A DNA stretch of 64,000 nt from Pseudomonadota bacterium (GCA_018818835.1 JAHIRD010000019.1:1-64000); one strand, 5' to 3'; counted from the stretch's first letter, positions 10,781 to 21,232 are shown. Notes: generated by a model not told the origin, from the sequence alone. Program-made: numbers and translations.

Positions 10781-11316
10781 TACACGGCCCTCCCCAGAAT
10801 CTTCTCGAAAATGGCGCCGGAAAAAGCATCAATTTCTTTCTGAAGCTTTTTACGGACACTTTCGACATCCTTTGCAATTTTTTCACGTACTTCCGCCAAG
10901 TCAGCCTGAGCTTTCTCGTTGATTTCTCCAAGAATCTTCTTTTCTTCCTGTGAAGCCTGCTCAACGAGGGCATCCTTCAACGCCACTCCTTTGCTTCTCG
11001 CCTCCCTTATTCCGGAGTTGAACTCGTCTTCCTTTTCACTGACCAGGGATTGAGAGGATTGAATGCTTTGACCAAGCCCTTCAATCTTTTCTTTCCTCTG
11101 GGCCAGAATACCCCTAATGGGTTTGTATAAAACCACATTGAGGAGAACGACGAGCAGGATGAAATTGCCGATCTGGATAATGAACGACACGTCAGGAATA
11201 ACAGTTATGGCGCTTTCAGCAAAAGCCGCAGTTACTCCTGAAAAAAAAGCAAGCAGAAAAACCGCGGCGGATGTCATAGCGGCATAACCATTCCGGCGAA
11301 TACCAGAATTTTCCAT
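10780..11316 (-). CDS. atpF: ATP synthase Fo subunit b' (second b-type stalk)
   Basis: The 178-residue protein has a signal-like hydrophobic leader (about 13-33, ending AFAES), a membrane anchor (about 46-66) and a long Glu/Lys/Gln-rich coiled coil. Together with the next gene it would form a b-b' heterodimeric stalk, as in many non-enteric bacteria. It is the first gene of the atp cluster proper. No atpB or atpE gene (subunits a and c) lies nearby, so the Fo rotor and stator must be encoded elsewhere. Confidence 0.9.
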   Translation of the reverse strand: MENSGIRRNGYAAMTSAAVFLLAFFSGVTAAFAESAITVIPDVSFIIQIGNFILLVVLLNVVLYKPIRGILAQRKEKIEGLGQSIQSSQSLVSEKEDEFNSGIREARSKGVALKDALVEQASQEEKKILGEINEKAQADLAEVREKIAKDVESVRKKLQKEIDAFSGAIFEKILGRAV

Positions 11317-11420
11317 TTAATGACCTCCAACCTCTATAAAACATTATAAAAAATACAAGATACCCAAAAACCAATCCGTATACACAAACCTTGATTTAAC
11401 GTGCATTTTAGCAAAGAACC

Positions 11421-11449
11421 CTATAACAGCAATTCCATTTTTTTGTCAA
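11421..11449 (-). promoter_or_regulatory. atp operon promoter
   Basis: On the minus strand TTGACA (11444-11449), a 17-base spacer and TTATAG (11421-11426) form a near-consensus sigma70 promoter about 105 bases before the first atp start. The -35 box overlaps the stop codon of the bactofilin gene, so the atp genes probably have their own promoter even though the two genes are adjacent. Confidence 0.7.
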
Positions 11450-11886
11450 CCTGTTTTAATAAAACTTTTAAGATTGAATGGCTCATTATCCGCGGTGTTT
11501 GTATCCGATTCCCCTCTCTTATTTTTGGAGGAAATGGTCCGGGCCGTCATCTCACAATTCCCGTTAAAAATCACACCGGTATCAATGGATATGATGGGTG
11601 CCAGGATATCCCCCTCAATCCGCCCGGGAGGGTAGACTTCAATCCGTTCACTGGCTTTGATCTTTCCGATGACCTCACCGCGAATAATGGCGATACCCAC
11701 GTTGACATCCGCAGTAACCAAGGCTGTCTCCCCAATTATAACCGTTCCGCTTTCGCTGCGGATCTGCCCTTCAACCCTGCCGTCAATCTGTATGCGCCCT
11801 TTAAAATCCAAGTTTCCTTGAAACGATGAGTCCTTTCCAACGATGGTGCTCACCGAATCAATGATCTTTCCTTTTTTCATACACAA
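11446..11886 (-). CDS. bactofilin family protein
   Basis: Bactofilins are beta-helical cytoskeletal proteins that polymerise without nucleotide and scaffold cell-wall or polar machinery. The 146 residues show the repeated short beta pattern with Gly turns (STIVGKDSSFQGNLDFKGRI, QIDGRVEGQI, GEVIGKIKASERIEVYPPGR, IEGDILAP). A charged low-complexity tail follows after about residue 120. It sits between the atp operon and the rod-shape operon, which suits a shape-related role. Confidence 0.9.
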   Translation of the reverse strand: MCMKKGKIIDSVSTIVGKDSSFQGNLDFKGRIQIDGRVEGQIRSESGTVIIGETALVTADVNVGIAIIRGEVIGKIKASERIEVYPPGRIEGDILAPIISIDTGVIFNGNCEMTARTISSKNKRGESDTNTADNEPFNLKSFIKTG

Positions 11887-11948
11887 CTCCTTTATGTCTT
11901 GGCCTTCCCTGAAATGGCCTTCTTTTCGGGCCTCAAGAAAATATACTT

Positions 11949-12136
11949 AAGCCATCATTCTTTGATATACCGCCTCAAACGTCGACGGATGGCTATGGAA
12001 AAAGGTCCATAGGCAAGGCATAGTGTTTGGCCGGGCGTGAAGGCATACATAAGCGTATGTCGAACGTCCGGCCAAACACTATAACGCCGCATATGGATCT
12101 TTTTACGAAGCCATCATTCTTTGATATACCGCCTCA
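11949..12136. repeat. Long copy of dispersed palindromic repeat (family A), flanked by a 29-bp direct repeat
   Basis: The stretch 11981-12096 is identical over 116 bp to 48522-48637. Its core can fold into a hairpin: ATAGTGTTTGGCCGGGCGT pairs with a matching arm around a CATAC/GTATG tip. The right edge keeps a degraded terminal motif (CTTTTTACGAAGCCATCA) and the left terminal motif is missing. Flanking it, a 29-bp sequence starting AAGCCATCATTC occurs at 11949-11977 and again at 12108-12136. The second copy is the true 3' end of rodA. Confidence 0.85.
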
Positions 12137-13217
12137 TGCTAACCCCCATCAGCAACCCGATACCGATCAATGTGGTGACCACCGAGGACCCCCCGTAGCT
12201 GATCAGGGGCAGCGGGACGCCGACCACAGGCATTAAACCCATGACCATCCCTATATTAATAAAGGCTTCCCAGAAAATCATGGCTGTAATGCCTACGGAA
12301 AGTATCGTTCCAAACGAATCCCTGGATTTATGAGCAATATTCAGGCCCCAGATAAATAAAAACATATAAAGAAGAAGCACGACGATTGATCCCAGAAAAC
12401 CCCACTCTTCGGACAGAACGGATAAAATGAAATCCGTATGCTGCTCAGGAAGAAAGGACAACGTGTTCTGGGTTCCTTTCAGATAGCCTTTACCTACGAG
12501 CATTCCTGAACCTATGGCGATTTTGGACTGAATGATATGGTAACCCGCGCCCAATGGGTCTCTATCCGGATTAAGAAAAGTCAATATGCGTTGTTTCTGG
12601 TATCCCTTTAAAAAAAACCAGCCCACAAGGCCTGTTCCCATCCCCGCAAACACGATGTAAACAAGGGATTTCCGTTCGATTCCCACAAAAAGGGTCATGG
12701 ATGCTGCAATCAGGACCACAAGCAAGGCCGTACCCAGATCAGGCTGTTTGACAATCAGAACAAAGGGCACAAGGACCAAGGCGGCTGGCCGGATAAGATC
12801 CCGAATGGTAAAACCCCGGCGGCTGGCGTTTCGTGAAAAAAAACGGGCCATCATAATGATGGTGCCGATTTTAACAAGCTCAGAGGGCTGAATGGTCACG
12901 GGTCCCAATACCAGCCACCGCCTGGATCCCCCAACCACTTTACCGAACACAAGGACACAGACCAGAAGAGCGATGCAGCAAATGAATATTCCTGGGGCCC
13001 ATCGCTCCAGATCCTTGTAGTTGATCATGAATATAACCGTCATCAGAAAGAATCCTGCTCCGAACCAGACCATCTGCCTGTAATAGAGAGACTGTTGCGC
13101 GGATACTCCCCCTGCGGTCACAGCACTGTACAAGATGATCAAACCGATACTCCCGAGTAGAAGCGTGATCCCCATAAGACCCCAGTCAAAATTTTCCGCA
13201 AGTCTTCGATCAAACAT
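12114..13217 (-). CDS. rodA: rod-shape peptidoglycan polymerase RodA
   Basis: RodA is the SEDS-family glycosyltransferase of the elongasome and works with PBP2. The 367 residues contain about ten hydrophobic segments and SEDS motifs such as QPSELVKIG, KQPDLGTALL, DFILSVLSEEWGF and VVGVPLPLISYGGSS. Its start overlaps the stop of mrdA by one base. The last eight codons also occur as a duplicated fragment downstream of the inserted repeat (11949-11977). Confidence 0.96.
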   Translation of the reverse strand: MFDRRLAENFDWGLMGITLLLGSIGLIILYSAVTAGGVSAQQSLYYRQMVWFGAGFFLMTVIFMINYKDLERWAPGIFICCIALLVCVLVFGKVVGGSRRWLVLGPVTIQPSELVKIGTIIMMARFFSRNASRRGFTIRDLIRPAALVLVPFVLIVKQPDLGTALLVVLIAASMTLFVGIERKSLVYIVFAGMGTGLVGWFFLKGYQKQRILTFLNPDRDPLGAGYHIIQSKIAIGSGMLVGKGYLKGTQNTLSFLPEQHTDFILSVLSEEWGFLGSIVVLLLYMFLFIWGLNIAHKSRDSFGTILSVGITAMIFWEAFINIGMVMGLMPVVGVPLPLISYGGSSVVTTLIGIGLLMGVSMRRYIKE

Positions 13218-15040
13218 CAGTCAGGATTCCTTTCAAGATATTGTTTTATAAGGTCTCTTGCAATGGGTGCCGCAGTACTGGAGCCATGTTCACCATGTTC
13301 CACCATCACACTCACGGCAATCCGAGGTGCCTCGGACGGGGCATAAGCCACAAACCATGCATGGGGTTTATGGTGCTCCGGACCGTCTTCGATATCGCTA
13401 TCAGACTGCCGCTTGCTGATCACCTGAGCCGTTCCTGTCTTACCTGAAATATCAATCTGTTTCAACCGGATCCCATGTGCTGTCCCATGGTTGTCCTGAA
13501 CCGTTTCCCACAAACCTTTTTTAACCATATCAAGGTATTGTTTGCTCACAGGAAGCCTGCCTACAATTTCAGCATGGTTCTTTTCAATGATTTGACCGTC
13601 CGCTGATTCTATCTGCTTTAAAAGTTGCGGTTTGTATCGGGTGCCTCCGTTTGCGACTGCGGCCATAAATGTGACCATCTGAAGTGGTGTGGCCAGATTA
13701 TACCCCTGACCGATGGCAACGGATAGGGTTTCTCCACCGTGCCAGGGCTTATTCATTTTCTTTTTTTTCCATGAGGACGTGGGTACCAACCCTGACGATT
13801 CATTATCCAGACTGATCCCGGTCCGGCTGCCCAGGCCGCTTGCCGTGGCATAAAAAGCGATTTTATCCACGCCCAGCTTCTGGCCCACCTGATAAAAATA
13901 AACATCACAGGATTCTGAAATGGCTTTATAGATGTCCACGGTGCCATGCCCTCCGTTTTTCCAGCATCGGTAGACCCTATTTCCGTAACGATGGTATCCG
14001 TTGCAGGTGAAGGTAAGAGTCTCATCGATGACCCCCTCTTCAAGCCCGGCAATGGCCGTAACAATTTTATAGGTGGAGGCCGGGGGGTAAACAGCCTGAA
14101 CCGCTTTGTTTTCCATGGGCCTGTCAGGATTGTTGATCAATTCGTCCCATTTTTTATAAGAGAGCCCCGTGACAAAATCATTCTGATCAAAGGTCGGGCT
14201 GCTGGCCATGGCCAGGATATTCCCGTTTGTAGGGTCCATGGCCACGACGGCCCCCACCTTATCGACCAGCTGTTTTTCGGCCACCTTTTGGAGTTCCTCA
14301 TCCAAGGTCAGATAGATATTGGTTCCAGGTTTGACATCAACAGTCTTAAGAACCCGGATCACCCGGCCTGTGGCGTCCACCTCCACCTGGCGCCCACCCC
14401 GGGTCCCGTGAAGCATATCTTCGAATTCCCGCTCGATTCCGTATTTCCCGATAAAATCCCCACCTTCAGTGCCGGGATATTTACCGCTTTTCAATTCGTT
14501 CAAATTGATCTCGCCAAGATAACCTAGAACATGGGCTGCGCTCCCTTTGTTAATATAGTGCCGAAAGGGTTTGACATTGATCACCACACCGGGCAGATCA
14601 AACTTATGGACTTCTATGGCAGCCAAAATATCCCGGCCCACATCCTGTTTGAGCAAAACCGGCTTATAAGGAACAGATTTTTTTTGTTTTTCAAGTCGTT
14701 CAAGCATCTCCTCCTGGGACATGCCCATATATCCGGCAAGACGATTCAATGTCTCCTCAACAGGCTTGGCATCCCGGGGTATGATGCTCACATCAAATGA
14801 GGGACGGTTGTCCACGATAAGTTCTCCACGACTGTCAAATATCAAGCCCCGTGGAGGATCAATGCTCTGGATACGGATGCAATTACTTTCGGAAAGGCGT
14901 CTGTACTCCTCACCTTCAATAATCTGAAGGTAAAAAAGACGAATCAACAGAAGGGAAAATGCAGCCATGATCACGAACACGGCTCCGGCAAGCCGTTCTT
15001 TGTACCAATCGTTATCAGGTGCATTCAGGTAAGTACTCAT
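13217..15040 (-). CDS. mrdA: penicillin-binding protein 2 (elongasome transpeptidase)
   Basis: This is the class B PBP that cross-links peptidoglycan during cell elongation. It has an N-terminal membrane anchor, a pedestal/dimerisation region and a transpeptidase domain with the STYK active-site motif, the SCD (SxN-type) motif and SGKTGTAQV (KTG motif). An in-frame ATG at 15082 would add 14 residues but lacks a ribosome site. AAAGGAAA precedes the ATG at 15040, so I use that start (607 residues). It is coupled to rodA by a one-base overlap. Confidence 0.95.
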   Translation of the reverse strand: MSTYLNAPDNDWYKERLAGAVFVIMAAFSLLLIRLFYLQIIEGEEYRRLSESNCIRIQSIDPPRGLIFDSRGELIVDNRPSFDVSIIPRDAKPVEETLNRLAGYMGMSQEEMLERLEKQKKSVPYKPVLLKQDVGRDILAAIEVHKFDLPGVVINVKPFRHYINKGSAAHVLGYLGEINLNELKSGKYPGTEGGDFIGKYGIEREFEDMLHGTRGGRQVEVDATGRVIRVLKTVDVKPGTNIYLTLDEELQKVAEKQLVDKVGAVVAMDPTNGNILAMASSPTFDQNDFVTGLSYKKWDELINNPDRPMENKAVQAVYPPASTYKIVTAIAGLEEGVIDETLTFTCNGYHRYGNRVYRCWKNGGHGTVDIYKAISESCDVYFYQVGQKLGVDKIAFYATASGLGSRTGISLDNESSGLVPTSSWKKKKMNKPWHGGETLSVAIGQGYNLATPLQMVTFMAAVANGGTRYKPQLLKQIESADGQIIEKNHAEIVGRLPVSKQYLDMVKKGLWETVQDNHGTAHGIRLKQIDISGKTGTAQVISKRQSDSDIEDGPEHHKPHAWFVAYAPSEAPRIAVSVMVEHGEHGSSTAAPIARDLIKQYLERNPD

Positions 15041-15108
15041 GTCACTGTTTTCCTTTGAGCAAACATGCAGGCCATTTTCCATTAAAAAAACAGGGCCTGC
15101 TTAATGCC

Positions 15109-15147
15109 GATGAACTCGTAAAAAGTCGACGGATGGCTGACGCCATC
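15109..15147. repeat. Short copy of dispersed repeat family A
   Basis: This 39-bp element starts GATGAACTCGTAAAAAGTC, continues GACGGATGGC and jumps directly to the right terminus CGCCATC, so the whole palindromic core is missing. It lies between mreD and mrdA, and its right end overlaps the mreD stop codon. Confidence 0.75.
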
Positions 15148-15682
15148 AATACTGGAACTCGTCACGGTTCTTATCACTGCCCACATGCATCTTGAACCAC
15201 TGACCGACACCGTGGTGAATGGCTTTAATGAGCAGAAAAATGACAGGTCCTGTTAACAGTGCCCAAACAGCCTGGTAAAAAAGGATTTCCACTGGGGCAT
15301 AGGACAGGGCCAGTGTTGACCTGCCCAGGGAAACCGTCAGCAAAACGATCATATTTTCCAGAATCACCCCGGCTAAAATGGCCACTGGAAGCACGATACG
15401 GCTGTCCACATGGAGATACTGAATGATCGCCTTTGTGGCCGCATACATCCACACATAGGTGGTTAAATACATACCGAATGGACCACCTGAAAAGCAATCC
15501 ATCACGGCACCCAGTCCTATGAGTAAGGGGATGCCTTCAGCCAGGGGCCTGTAAAAACCCAGATACAGAATAAAGATCATCATAAGATCATAACTGCTGA
15601 CCACATGAAAAAAAAAGGGTAGAACCACGGTCTGGATAAGAATGAGGCAAAGGATAAAGAGGGTATAGATAAAAAAAGTCAT
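15146..15682 (-). CDS. mreD: rod shape-determining protein MreD
   Basis: This is a small integral membrane protein of the elongasome. The 178 residues have about five hydrophobic segments and the polar GLGAVMDCFSGGPFGMYL-type segment typical of MreD. It lies 3 bases after mreC and before mrdA. The last bases of the gene overlap a short family A repeat, so its extreme C-terminus may be shaped by that insertion. Confidence 0.9.
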   Translation of the reverse strand: MTFFIYTLFILCLILIQTVVLPFFFHVVSSYDLMMIFILYLGFYRPLAEGIPLLIGLGAVMDCFSGGPFGMYLTTYVWMYAATKAIIQYLHVDSRIVLPVAILAGVILENMIVLLTVSLGRSTLALSYAPVEILFYQAVWALLTGPVIFLLIKAIHHGVGQWFKMHVGSDKNRDEFQY

Positions 15683-15685
15683 GGT

Positions 15686-16513
15686 TCACATGGGCTCCCT
15701 GTTGGGTGCAAGAACCACAAGAACTTCTTCGAGTTTTTCAAAATCAACAAAGGGAGTCACCTTCACTTCTTGAAATATTCCTGAATTTCTTCTGACAACC
15801 TCGGAGACCTCTCCCAGGAGAAGTCCCTTGGGATATACCCCGTCCAGGCCCGAGGACACGATAATATCCCGAGCTTTCACATCTTCTTTCCTCAGAGCAT
15901 ACTGGAACAGACAGGTATTTTCGGATTCACCCTTGATAACACCCCGGGCTCGTGTTCTCTGTACCAGTCCGTCCACAGCACTGTTCCGATCAATGATCAA
16001 CAGCACCTTGGCATATCTGTCCGCCACGTCTATCACCTGGCCCGCAATGCCTTCGGGCACCACCACGGGCAGCCCTTTTTCAACCCCGTCCAGCAGCCCT
16101 TTGTCAATCATAATAGTCTTGAACCAGGCCGAAGAATCTTTACTGATCACCTCGGCTGCAAGCACGTCACTGTTGGTTTGATTTTTAAACTTCAGAAATT
16201 CACGAAGACGGGAATTGAAAAGTTCCATTTCCCGATAGCGGTTTTTCTTTTCATTGGAAAGGTTCAGAGCAATTTTCAGTTCACGGTTTTCTTTGGAAAC
16301 GTTCACCAGCGCAAAATAATCTTCCCAGACCCCTTTGACAAAGCGAATGGAGTGTGCCACTGCCTTTTGAAACGGAGCCACAATGGGGATGATCACTTTT
16401 TCCATCCCCGAAGGAGCTGACACGCCCCGTTTGCTGGTTACGCTGAGTATTGTCATGTTGAAAAACAAAAGCATTATCCCCACGACAACAATCACCATTT
16501 TTTTGGAAAGCAT
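15686..16513 (-). CDS. mreC: rod shape-determining protein MreC
   Basis: MreC is an inner-membrane-anchored periplasmic scaffold for PBP2 and MreD. The 275 residues have one N-terminal membrane helix (about 6-26), a periplasmic coiled coil (about 70-115) and the MreC beta-barrel core with VISKDSSAWFKTIMIDKG, GLPVVVPEGIAGQV and GLDGVYPKGLLLGEV. It is 3 bases from both mreB and mreD. Confidence 0.95.
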   Translation of the reverse strand: MLSKKMVIVVVGIMLLFFNMTILSVTSKRGVSAPSGMEKVIIPIVAPFQKAVAHSIRFVKGVWEDYFALVNVSKENRELKIALNLSNEKKNRYREMELFNSRLREFLKFKNQTNSDVLAAEVISKDSSAWFKTIMIDKGLLDGVEKGLPVVVPEGIAGQVIDVADRYAKVLLIIDRNSAVDGLVQRTRARGVIKGESENTCLFQYALRKEDVKARDIIVSSGLDGVYPKGLLLGEVSEVVRRNSGIFQEVKVTPFVDFEKLEEVLVVLAPNREPM

Positions 16514-16516
16514 GTA

Positions 16517-17566
<1,050 letters not shown>

Positions 17567-17893
17567 TCATTTCCGCACCCAGATTAATGTGATGGGTCAC
17601 CTGTTCGAGTTATAACCAAACCGGCAGTCAATTGTCCTGCCCTATTGTCCAGTCCATATCCATGTTGTTTGTATTGAAATCCCGGCTGTGGGATGACGAT
17701 CTTACTTATCCTGATATAAAAACAAACCCGCAGGAATAGGGAACCCGTCCTTGGGGGCCTGTTATGTTTTCTTTTTAACATTGATTGCCGGTAATAAACT
17801 GTATTCAATCACACACACCGCTATCAAAATTACCTTATCATTACAAGAACAAAATACGCCCATGCCCAACAAGACATGCGGATTTCAATGGAA

Positions 17894-18976
17894 TCAGAGA
17901 CGTGAAACATCCAGATGTTCCATTAGGGCATCATGGACCAGGGGTCGGAACGATTTAATTCTGACATTTTCCCGTGAAGGATAAACCCTGTTACTCAGTA
18001 AAATCATGGTCAGATTTTTCTCAGGATCCATCCAGAATGATGTGCCGGTAAATCCAAGATGCCCCACACTGTTACGGGGAAAATACCGGCCGCTACTGGA
18101 ACCTTCATGGGAAGGCATGTCAAACCCCGGTGTCCGCCTTGTATGGTTCCACTCCTTTAAAAAAAGACCCAGTACCTTGGGATCAAAAATCGTCGGGTTT
18201 GTTTCGGCCCTGTCTTTTTTCAGGTATTGCCACAACAAGGAATCAATACCAGCGGCTGTGCCGAAAAGACCGGCATGACCACCTTCTCCCCCCATGGCCC
18301 AGGCATTATCGTCATGGACCTCTCCCCTGATCAGTTTTTTTCTCCAGGGGCAGTGTTCCGTCGGTGCAATGTCTCGCTTACGGTCGCGGGATTCATCCAT
18401 CCTTATATAAAAAAGATCATCTATTCCCAAGGGGGCAAATACCTTTTTTTCAACAAACACACTCAGGGGCATGCCAGCCAGATATTCAACGACCCAGGCC
18501 AGAATCATATATCCGATATCGCTGTAGCGAACAAATGAACCCGGGGGATCTATTAACGGTTCCTTAATCAGTAGTTCCTTGAGTTTCATTTTCCGTTCAT
18601 CGGGGCTGTATTCCATAAGGATCCGATAGTACGGTTGATAGTCCCCAAGGCCCGACGTATGGCAGAGAAGCTGCCCCACAGTAACCATCCCCTTTTCACC
18701 CCAGGCGCATCCCGGAATCAGGCTGGATAAATCTGAGGCCAAATCCAGTTTTCCCTCTTGCATGAGCAGCATCATCGCCGGTGCCGTCGCGAGGGGCTTG
18801 GTCAATGAGGCCAGATCAAATACCGTGGTTGGCTTGACAACACTACCCTTGGAATCATCCATGGCGCCAAAGGCCTCTTCATAGACACATTGACCGTTTA
18901 TGGATGCCCTCAGAACCGCCCCGGGAAATACATGCTCTGCAACGGCATCCCTCATCAAATCATCCACCTGAGCCAT
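17894..18976 (-). CDS. serine beta-lactamase/esterase-type hydrolase
   Basis: This 360-residue member of the class C beta-lactamase-like superfamily has the nucleophile motif SLTK (Ser57-Lys60), the YxN-type motif as YSD in FVRYSDIGYM, and the third motif region HLGFTGTSFW. No signal peptide is visible, so it is probably cytoplasmic. It follows ldcA by 3 bases. That linkage suggests a role in peptidoglycan recycling, for example on anhydro-muropeptides, but the substrate cannot be read from the sequence. Confidence 0.85.
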   Translation of the reverse strand: MAQVDDLMRDAVAEHVFPGAVLRASINGQCVYEEAFGAMDDSKGSVVKPTTVFDLASLTKPLATAPAMMLLMQEGKLDLASDLSSLIPGCAWGEKGMVTVGQLLCHTSGLGDYQPYYRILMEYSPDERKMKLKELLIKEPLIDPPGSFVRYSDIGYMILAWVVEYLAGMPLSVFVEKKVFAPLGIDDLFYIRMDESRDRKRDIAPTEHCPWRKKLIRGEVHDDNAWAMGGEGGHAGLFGTAAGIDSLLWQYLKKDRAETNPTIFDPKVLGLFLKEWNHTRRTPGFDMPSHEGSSSGRYFPRNSVGHLGFTGTSFWMDPEKNLTMILLSNRVYPSRENVRIKSFRPLVHDALMEHLDVSRL

Positions 18977-18979
18977 AAA

Positions 18980-19873
18980 TCAGAACACCACCGAAAGAGA
19001 ATCCGTATGAAGCCGTGCGTCCACCCCTATGGGGAACACGCAGTTGGAGGCCCCATGCCCGAAACTGAAATCCATGACCAGAGGAATCTTCAGGTCACCA
19101 AACACATCCAGGAAAATATCCGCCAGATGGTCCGGGTCACCACATTTTTCAAATGATCCCAAGACCACCCCGTTCAGCCCGTCAAAAAGGCCCGCATATT
19201 TCATCTGCACGAGCATCCTGTCAATCTTGTAAGCTGCTTCCCCCACATCTTCCAGCATCAGAATCGTTCCGCTCAAATCAGGCTGGTATGATGTGCCGGT
19301 CAGATGGCAGAGGGTGGCCAGATTTCCGCCCATCAGAATACCCCGTGCCTGTCCGGGAATCAGAACTCGTCCAAAAGGCGCTTCGATATTTTTGGGTGTA
19401 CCCGTGAGCAACACATGTTCCAAGGCATCAAGACTTTGCTGGTCTGACCGGCCCAGAGAGCAAACAACAGGTCCATGATAACAGACCAGACCCCAGGCCT
19501 GATAGAGGTGGCTCAACAGAGCCGTGGCATCACTGAAGCCCACAAATAGTTTTGGGTTTTCCCGAACAAGGTCACCGTTTATGTGGTCAAGAATTCTCAT
19601 GGATCCGTAGCCGCCCCTTGCGCAGAGAATGGCTTTAACCCTTGGATTTTCGAACAAATCATTGATCACGGAAACTCTGTGCCCATCGCTGCCTGCAAGG
19701 AAGGCTTTTTTCTTATAAAGGCCTTCGGGAACAAACAGCTCAAAGCCCATGCCCCTCAAAAGAGCCAATCCTTGGTCAAAATCATCCGGATCAAAGGCGC
19801 TGGAAGGAGCTGCAATACCGATACAATCGCCTTTTTTCATTTTTGGAGGATATATGGATTCATATCTTGACAT
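18980..19873 (-). CDS. ldcA: LD-carboxypeptidase (S66 family)
   Basis: S66 enzymes remove the terminal D-alanine from tetrapeptides during murein recycling. The 297 residues show the N-terminal [10 protein letters not shown], the nucleophile region [12 protein letters not shown] (Ser91), GFSDATALL, and the C-terminal [14 protein letters not shown] with the catalytic His. No signal peptide is present, matching a cytoplasmic recycling enzyme. It forms a two-gene unit with the beta-lactamase-like gene. Confidence 0.9.
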   Translation of the reverse strand: MSRYESIYPPKMKKGDCIGIAAPSSAFDPDDFDQGLALLRGMGFELFVPEGLYKKKAFLAGSDGHRVSVINDLFENPRVKAILCARGGYGSMRILDHINGDLVRENPKLFVGFSDATALLSHLYQAWGLVCYHGPVVCSLGRSDQQSLDALEHVLLTGTPKNIEAPFGRVLIPGQARGILMGGNLATLCHLTGTSYQPDLSGTILMLEDVGEAAYKIDRMLVQMKYAGLFDGLNGVVLGSFEKCGDPDHLADIFLDVFGDLKIPLVMDFSFGHGASNCVFPIGVDARLHTDSLSVVF

Positions 19874-19914
19874 GTCTGTCCTGAAATGTTAATTACCGTT
19901 TGTTTTTGTTCTTG

Positions 19915-19992
<78 letters not shown>

Positions 19993-20360
19993 GAATTAAA
20001 CTTTTTTTGCAAAGATTCAGGCACTCGCATGAATCTTTTTTTATTTGAACCCTCTATCCACCTCGATGACACCTATGATTTCGTACCACTTAAAAAATCT
20101 TCGAAAAAACATAATTCCTTGAATCGATTTTCATTTCCATGAAAAAACGGCCAGGTGCGGGCGTATTGGACGTGCCGTCCCAAGAAAGGTTTTTTCGAAA
20201 TAGGCACAGGCGTACTTAATTTTTTATTTTAACACAGGCCAATCGTCCGTGTCCATGGTCTTTTGCAGGAAGGTCAGCATAAAGGGGATTTGGTGGAAAT
20301 GGGTAGATCGATGTGCAAACATGGCAGCCAAAGCAAATAACACAAAACATATTTGTTTTT

Positions 20361-20396
20361 CTTCGTATTCTTCAGTGAGCTACACGAACGGGTGGT
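20361..20396. repeat. Dispersed repeat family B, copy 1
   Basis: This 36-bp sequence, starting CTTCGT and ending CGAACGGGTGGT, matches 28696-28731 at 30 of 36 positions, with a fully identical centre TTCAGTGAGC. Both copies are intergenic. Its function is unknown. Confidence 0.6.
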
Positions 20397-20529
20397 TTAA
20401 AAAAAGAAAAAACAAGTTTACCAAGAGCCTGACGTTCATGAAGAAAAGGAAGCATCTCCAGCCTAAGCTTCATGGTGAATAAAAAAGTTAAGTTTCCAGG
20501 CTTTGCCAGGAAACGAAATAATAAAACGG

Positions 20530-20696
20530 TTTAACCACAAGAGCACGAAGAAGGGCAAAAGATTATCCCTGCCGGGGCCAACCCCAGCCTTCGCTGGGGC
20601 AGGCTCTTTTAAAAAGGTTGCCAAACATTCATTTTGGGATGAATCAAGAATGACCGCAGATGAACTCTGTGGCCCTCTGTGTTCTCTGTGGTTAAT
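20530..20696. repeat. Inverted-repeat element with TTAACCACA ends
   Basis: The element begins TTAACCACAAGAGCACGAAG and ends CTCTGTGTTCTCTGTGGTTAA, so its ends are inverted repeats of each other. The interior holds a GC-rich hairpin (CCCCAGC, 4-base loop, GCTGGGG) at about 20581-20598. No coding sequence is seen. It resembles a small non-autonomous palindromic element downstream of the receiver-protein gene. Confidence 0.55.
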
Positions 20697-20776
20697 AAAA
20701 ACTATATCTGGGATCTCTCCTTGTCTTGGCCCTGGGCCTCCTCCCAATCCTTTTTTTCGTTGCAGAGCCCGTTTCC

Positions 20777-21232
20777 TTAATGGGTCTGCCCCTTCAGGAT
20801 ATCCCGGGGAGACTGGAGGGACTTCTCAAGCATGGCCATGTTTATTTTTTCCTGATGTTTTTTATACTTCATGAAGGCTTCTTCGGCTTTTTCAATCAGA
20901 ACATCCACATCGGCGGGTTTCATCAAATAATCAAAGGCTCCGGTTTTCAGGCCTTCAATGGCGGATTCAACTGTGGCGTGTCCTGTCAGCATAATCACCT
21001 CAATCAGGGGATGACGTTTTTTAATTTCCCTGAAAGTCTCATGCCCGTCCATCTGGGGCATTTTGACATCAAGAATGACCACATGAACCGCTTCTTCACT
21101 TAACTTTTTTATTGCCTCGGGACCGCTTGAGGCCGTCACGGCATGGTACCCTTTTTTTTCCAGAAGTTTCCTGGTGGTCTCAAGGTAGCGTTCTTCATCA
21201 TCCACCAGCATGATTATCAATTCTTTTTTCAT
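20777..21232 (-). CDS. single-domain response regulator (receiver protein)
   Basis: The 151 residues form a CheY-like receiver domain with acidic pair Asp11-Asp12, phosphoacceptor Asp55 in VVILDVKMPQMDG, the LTGHATVESA switch segment and conserved Lys in LMKPAD. It has no DNA-binding or enzymatic output domain, only a charged helical tail of about 30 residues. No kinase gene is adjacent, so its partner is unknown. A good ribosome site (AGAGGAGAG) precedes the ATG. Confidence 0.9.
   Translation of the reverse strand: MKKELIIMLVDDEERYLETTRKLLEKKGYHAVTASSGPEAIKKLSEEAVHVVILDVKMPQMDGHETFREIKKRHPLIEVIMLTGHATVESAIEGLKTGAFDYLMKPADVDVLIEKAEEAFMKYKKHQEKINMAMLEKSLQSPRDILKGQTH

Larger units (their letters stand above)
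19993..20776. other. Gene-free spacer with repeats
   Basis: No convincing protein gene lies in this stretch of about 780 bases. It contains a tiny ORF of 26 codons at 20139-20219 with no supporting evidence, one copy of repeat family B (20361-20396) and an inverted-repeat element (20530-20696). Longer ORFs here have no recognisable domains and no ribosome site. Confidence 0.6.

Noticed and set aside
12027-12236. Small plus-strand ORF also found at 48568 with the same first residues
   Set aside because: It lies in the identical part of repeat family A and has different continuations in each copy, so it is a by-product of the repeat.
13946-14527. 193-codon open frame antisense to mrdA
   Set aside because: Complementary strand of a well-conserved PBP2 gene; composition and lack of a start signal make it spurious.
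20249-20482. 77-codon ORF in the spacer after tRNA-Pro
   Set aside because: It runs through repeat family B, has no recognisable domain and no start signal.
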